Source: Hirudinaria manillensis
Taxonomy: Eukaryota; Annelida; Clitellata; Hirudinida; Hirudinidae
Length of the DNA stretch: 64,000 nt
Assembly (NCBI GenBank): GCA_034509925.1
Contig: CM067526.1
Location: 188,501 to 252,500, forward strand
Reading direction: 5' to 3'
The translations under genes and the position numbers were made by a program. A model generated the notes under the pieces. The model was not told the DNA's origin and made no database searches. It saw nothing but the letters and a program-made list of their open reading frames with translations. Below, in pieces: positions 63,476-64,000 of the stretch (position 1 is its first letter; every line of letters starts with the position of its first letter).

Positions 63476-64000
63476 CTGGCAATAAAAAGGTCGACCACCT
63501 GCCTTGCGTTGATGAACATAACTTTGGAAAGTGAAATTAGAAGATAACCGGACTGGATTCCCCACGTCTCCGTGACGACTTTCGCTTTCCCTATCAACGG
63601 ATGTTTGAAGAGGGACTATCCAATCATCACGTAGAAAAGAATACCCGAGTGTGAGAACCATTTCTAGGACTATACGATGATGGATGCACAAATGAAGAAG
63701 ATTCATCGCTAAACCCTAACCCTTGATCTTTCACGGCTGATCTTTAATAACGATTCGTTTTGTGTTTCTTTTCTTTTTTTTTTTTTTTTTTGCAACAAAA
63801 AAGTTCGTCTGCGAAATATTAGCTGATAATAATTTCCTTATTTCAAATGAAATCAAAATTTAAAAGAAAGAGGTGCTAAGTCTTTGGATAAACAAATGGC
63901 AGGATATCCATTCATAACAGGAGATTATAGCATTTGTAACAGACTTTTTTTTTATAGACTCAAGAGCTCCTTTGACCTTTTGCCCTTAGATATCGGTTGT
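63476..64000. other. Upstream intron or 5' region of Mxd
   Basis: No further Mxd exon was recognised. A poly(T) run lies at about 63774-63791. The 107-codon minus ORF here is out of frame with the Mxd exon. Confidence 0.45.

Overview
This is animal nuclear DNA. Most genes are split by short introns (about 50-700 bp) with GT/AG ends, intergenic DNA is AT-rich, and exons are clearly more GC-rich than introns. The gene set (MTA, SKAP, selenoprotein T, paraplegin, GIGYF, LYPLAL1, syntaxin-5, AMPK beta, MXD) is metazoan. Compact introns, simple-repeat-rich gaps and a C2H2 protein with fingers of the form C-x2-C-x(Y/R)RS-W suggest a non-vertebrate, possibly a spiralian. The phylum cannot be fixed from the sequence alone.

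Layout, left to right. Mta chromatin co-repressor subunit (17-3930, -). Small tail-anchored membrane protein of unknown family (5585-6276, -). A 6.7 kb gap. Intronless peptide-type GPCR (12946-14400, +). A 15-exon gene for an unrecognised 723-aa protein (15316-20172, +), convergent with a gene for a secreted, probably GPI-anchored 364-aa protein (20607-22201, -). Skap adaptor (23630-25750, -) and Selenot (26043-26907, +) are divergent, with their starts 292 bp apart. A 5.8 kb gap leads to a nine-finger C2H2 repressor-like factor with CtBP motifs (32675-35720, +). Four minus-strand housekeeping genes follow: Spg7 (36115-41512), Gigyf (42450-48231), Lyplal1 (49535-50583) and Stx5 (51633-54516). 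Prkab (AMPK beta; 56262-58648, +) comes next, and then a 5'-incomplete Mxd-type bHLH gene (61250-63475, -).

For Mta, the 723-aa gene, the secreted protein, Skap, Selenot, the zinc-finger gene and Prkab, I derived every coding exon by hand. In each case reading phase stays consistent across all junctions and the total is a whole number of codons. Exon limits in Spg7, Gigyf and Stx5 are partly approximate.

The genes are functionally unrelated: chromatin repression, translation repression, mitochondrial proteolysis, ER-Golgi fusion, ER redox and energy sensing. I see no gene cluster acting as one pathway. The most unusual items are: the two unrecognised multi-exon genes; the in-frame Sec UGA of Selenot next to a structured 3' region; a 99-nt GC-rich exon-like island inside Prkab whose last in-phase codon is a stop; a C2H2 finger split by an intron in Mta; and a 19-copy 15-bp minisatellite in an Stx5 intron that is open on both strands.
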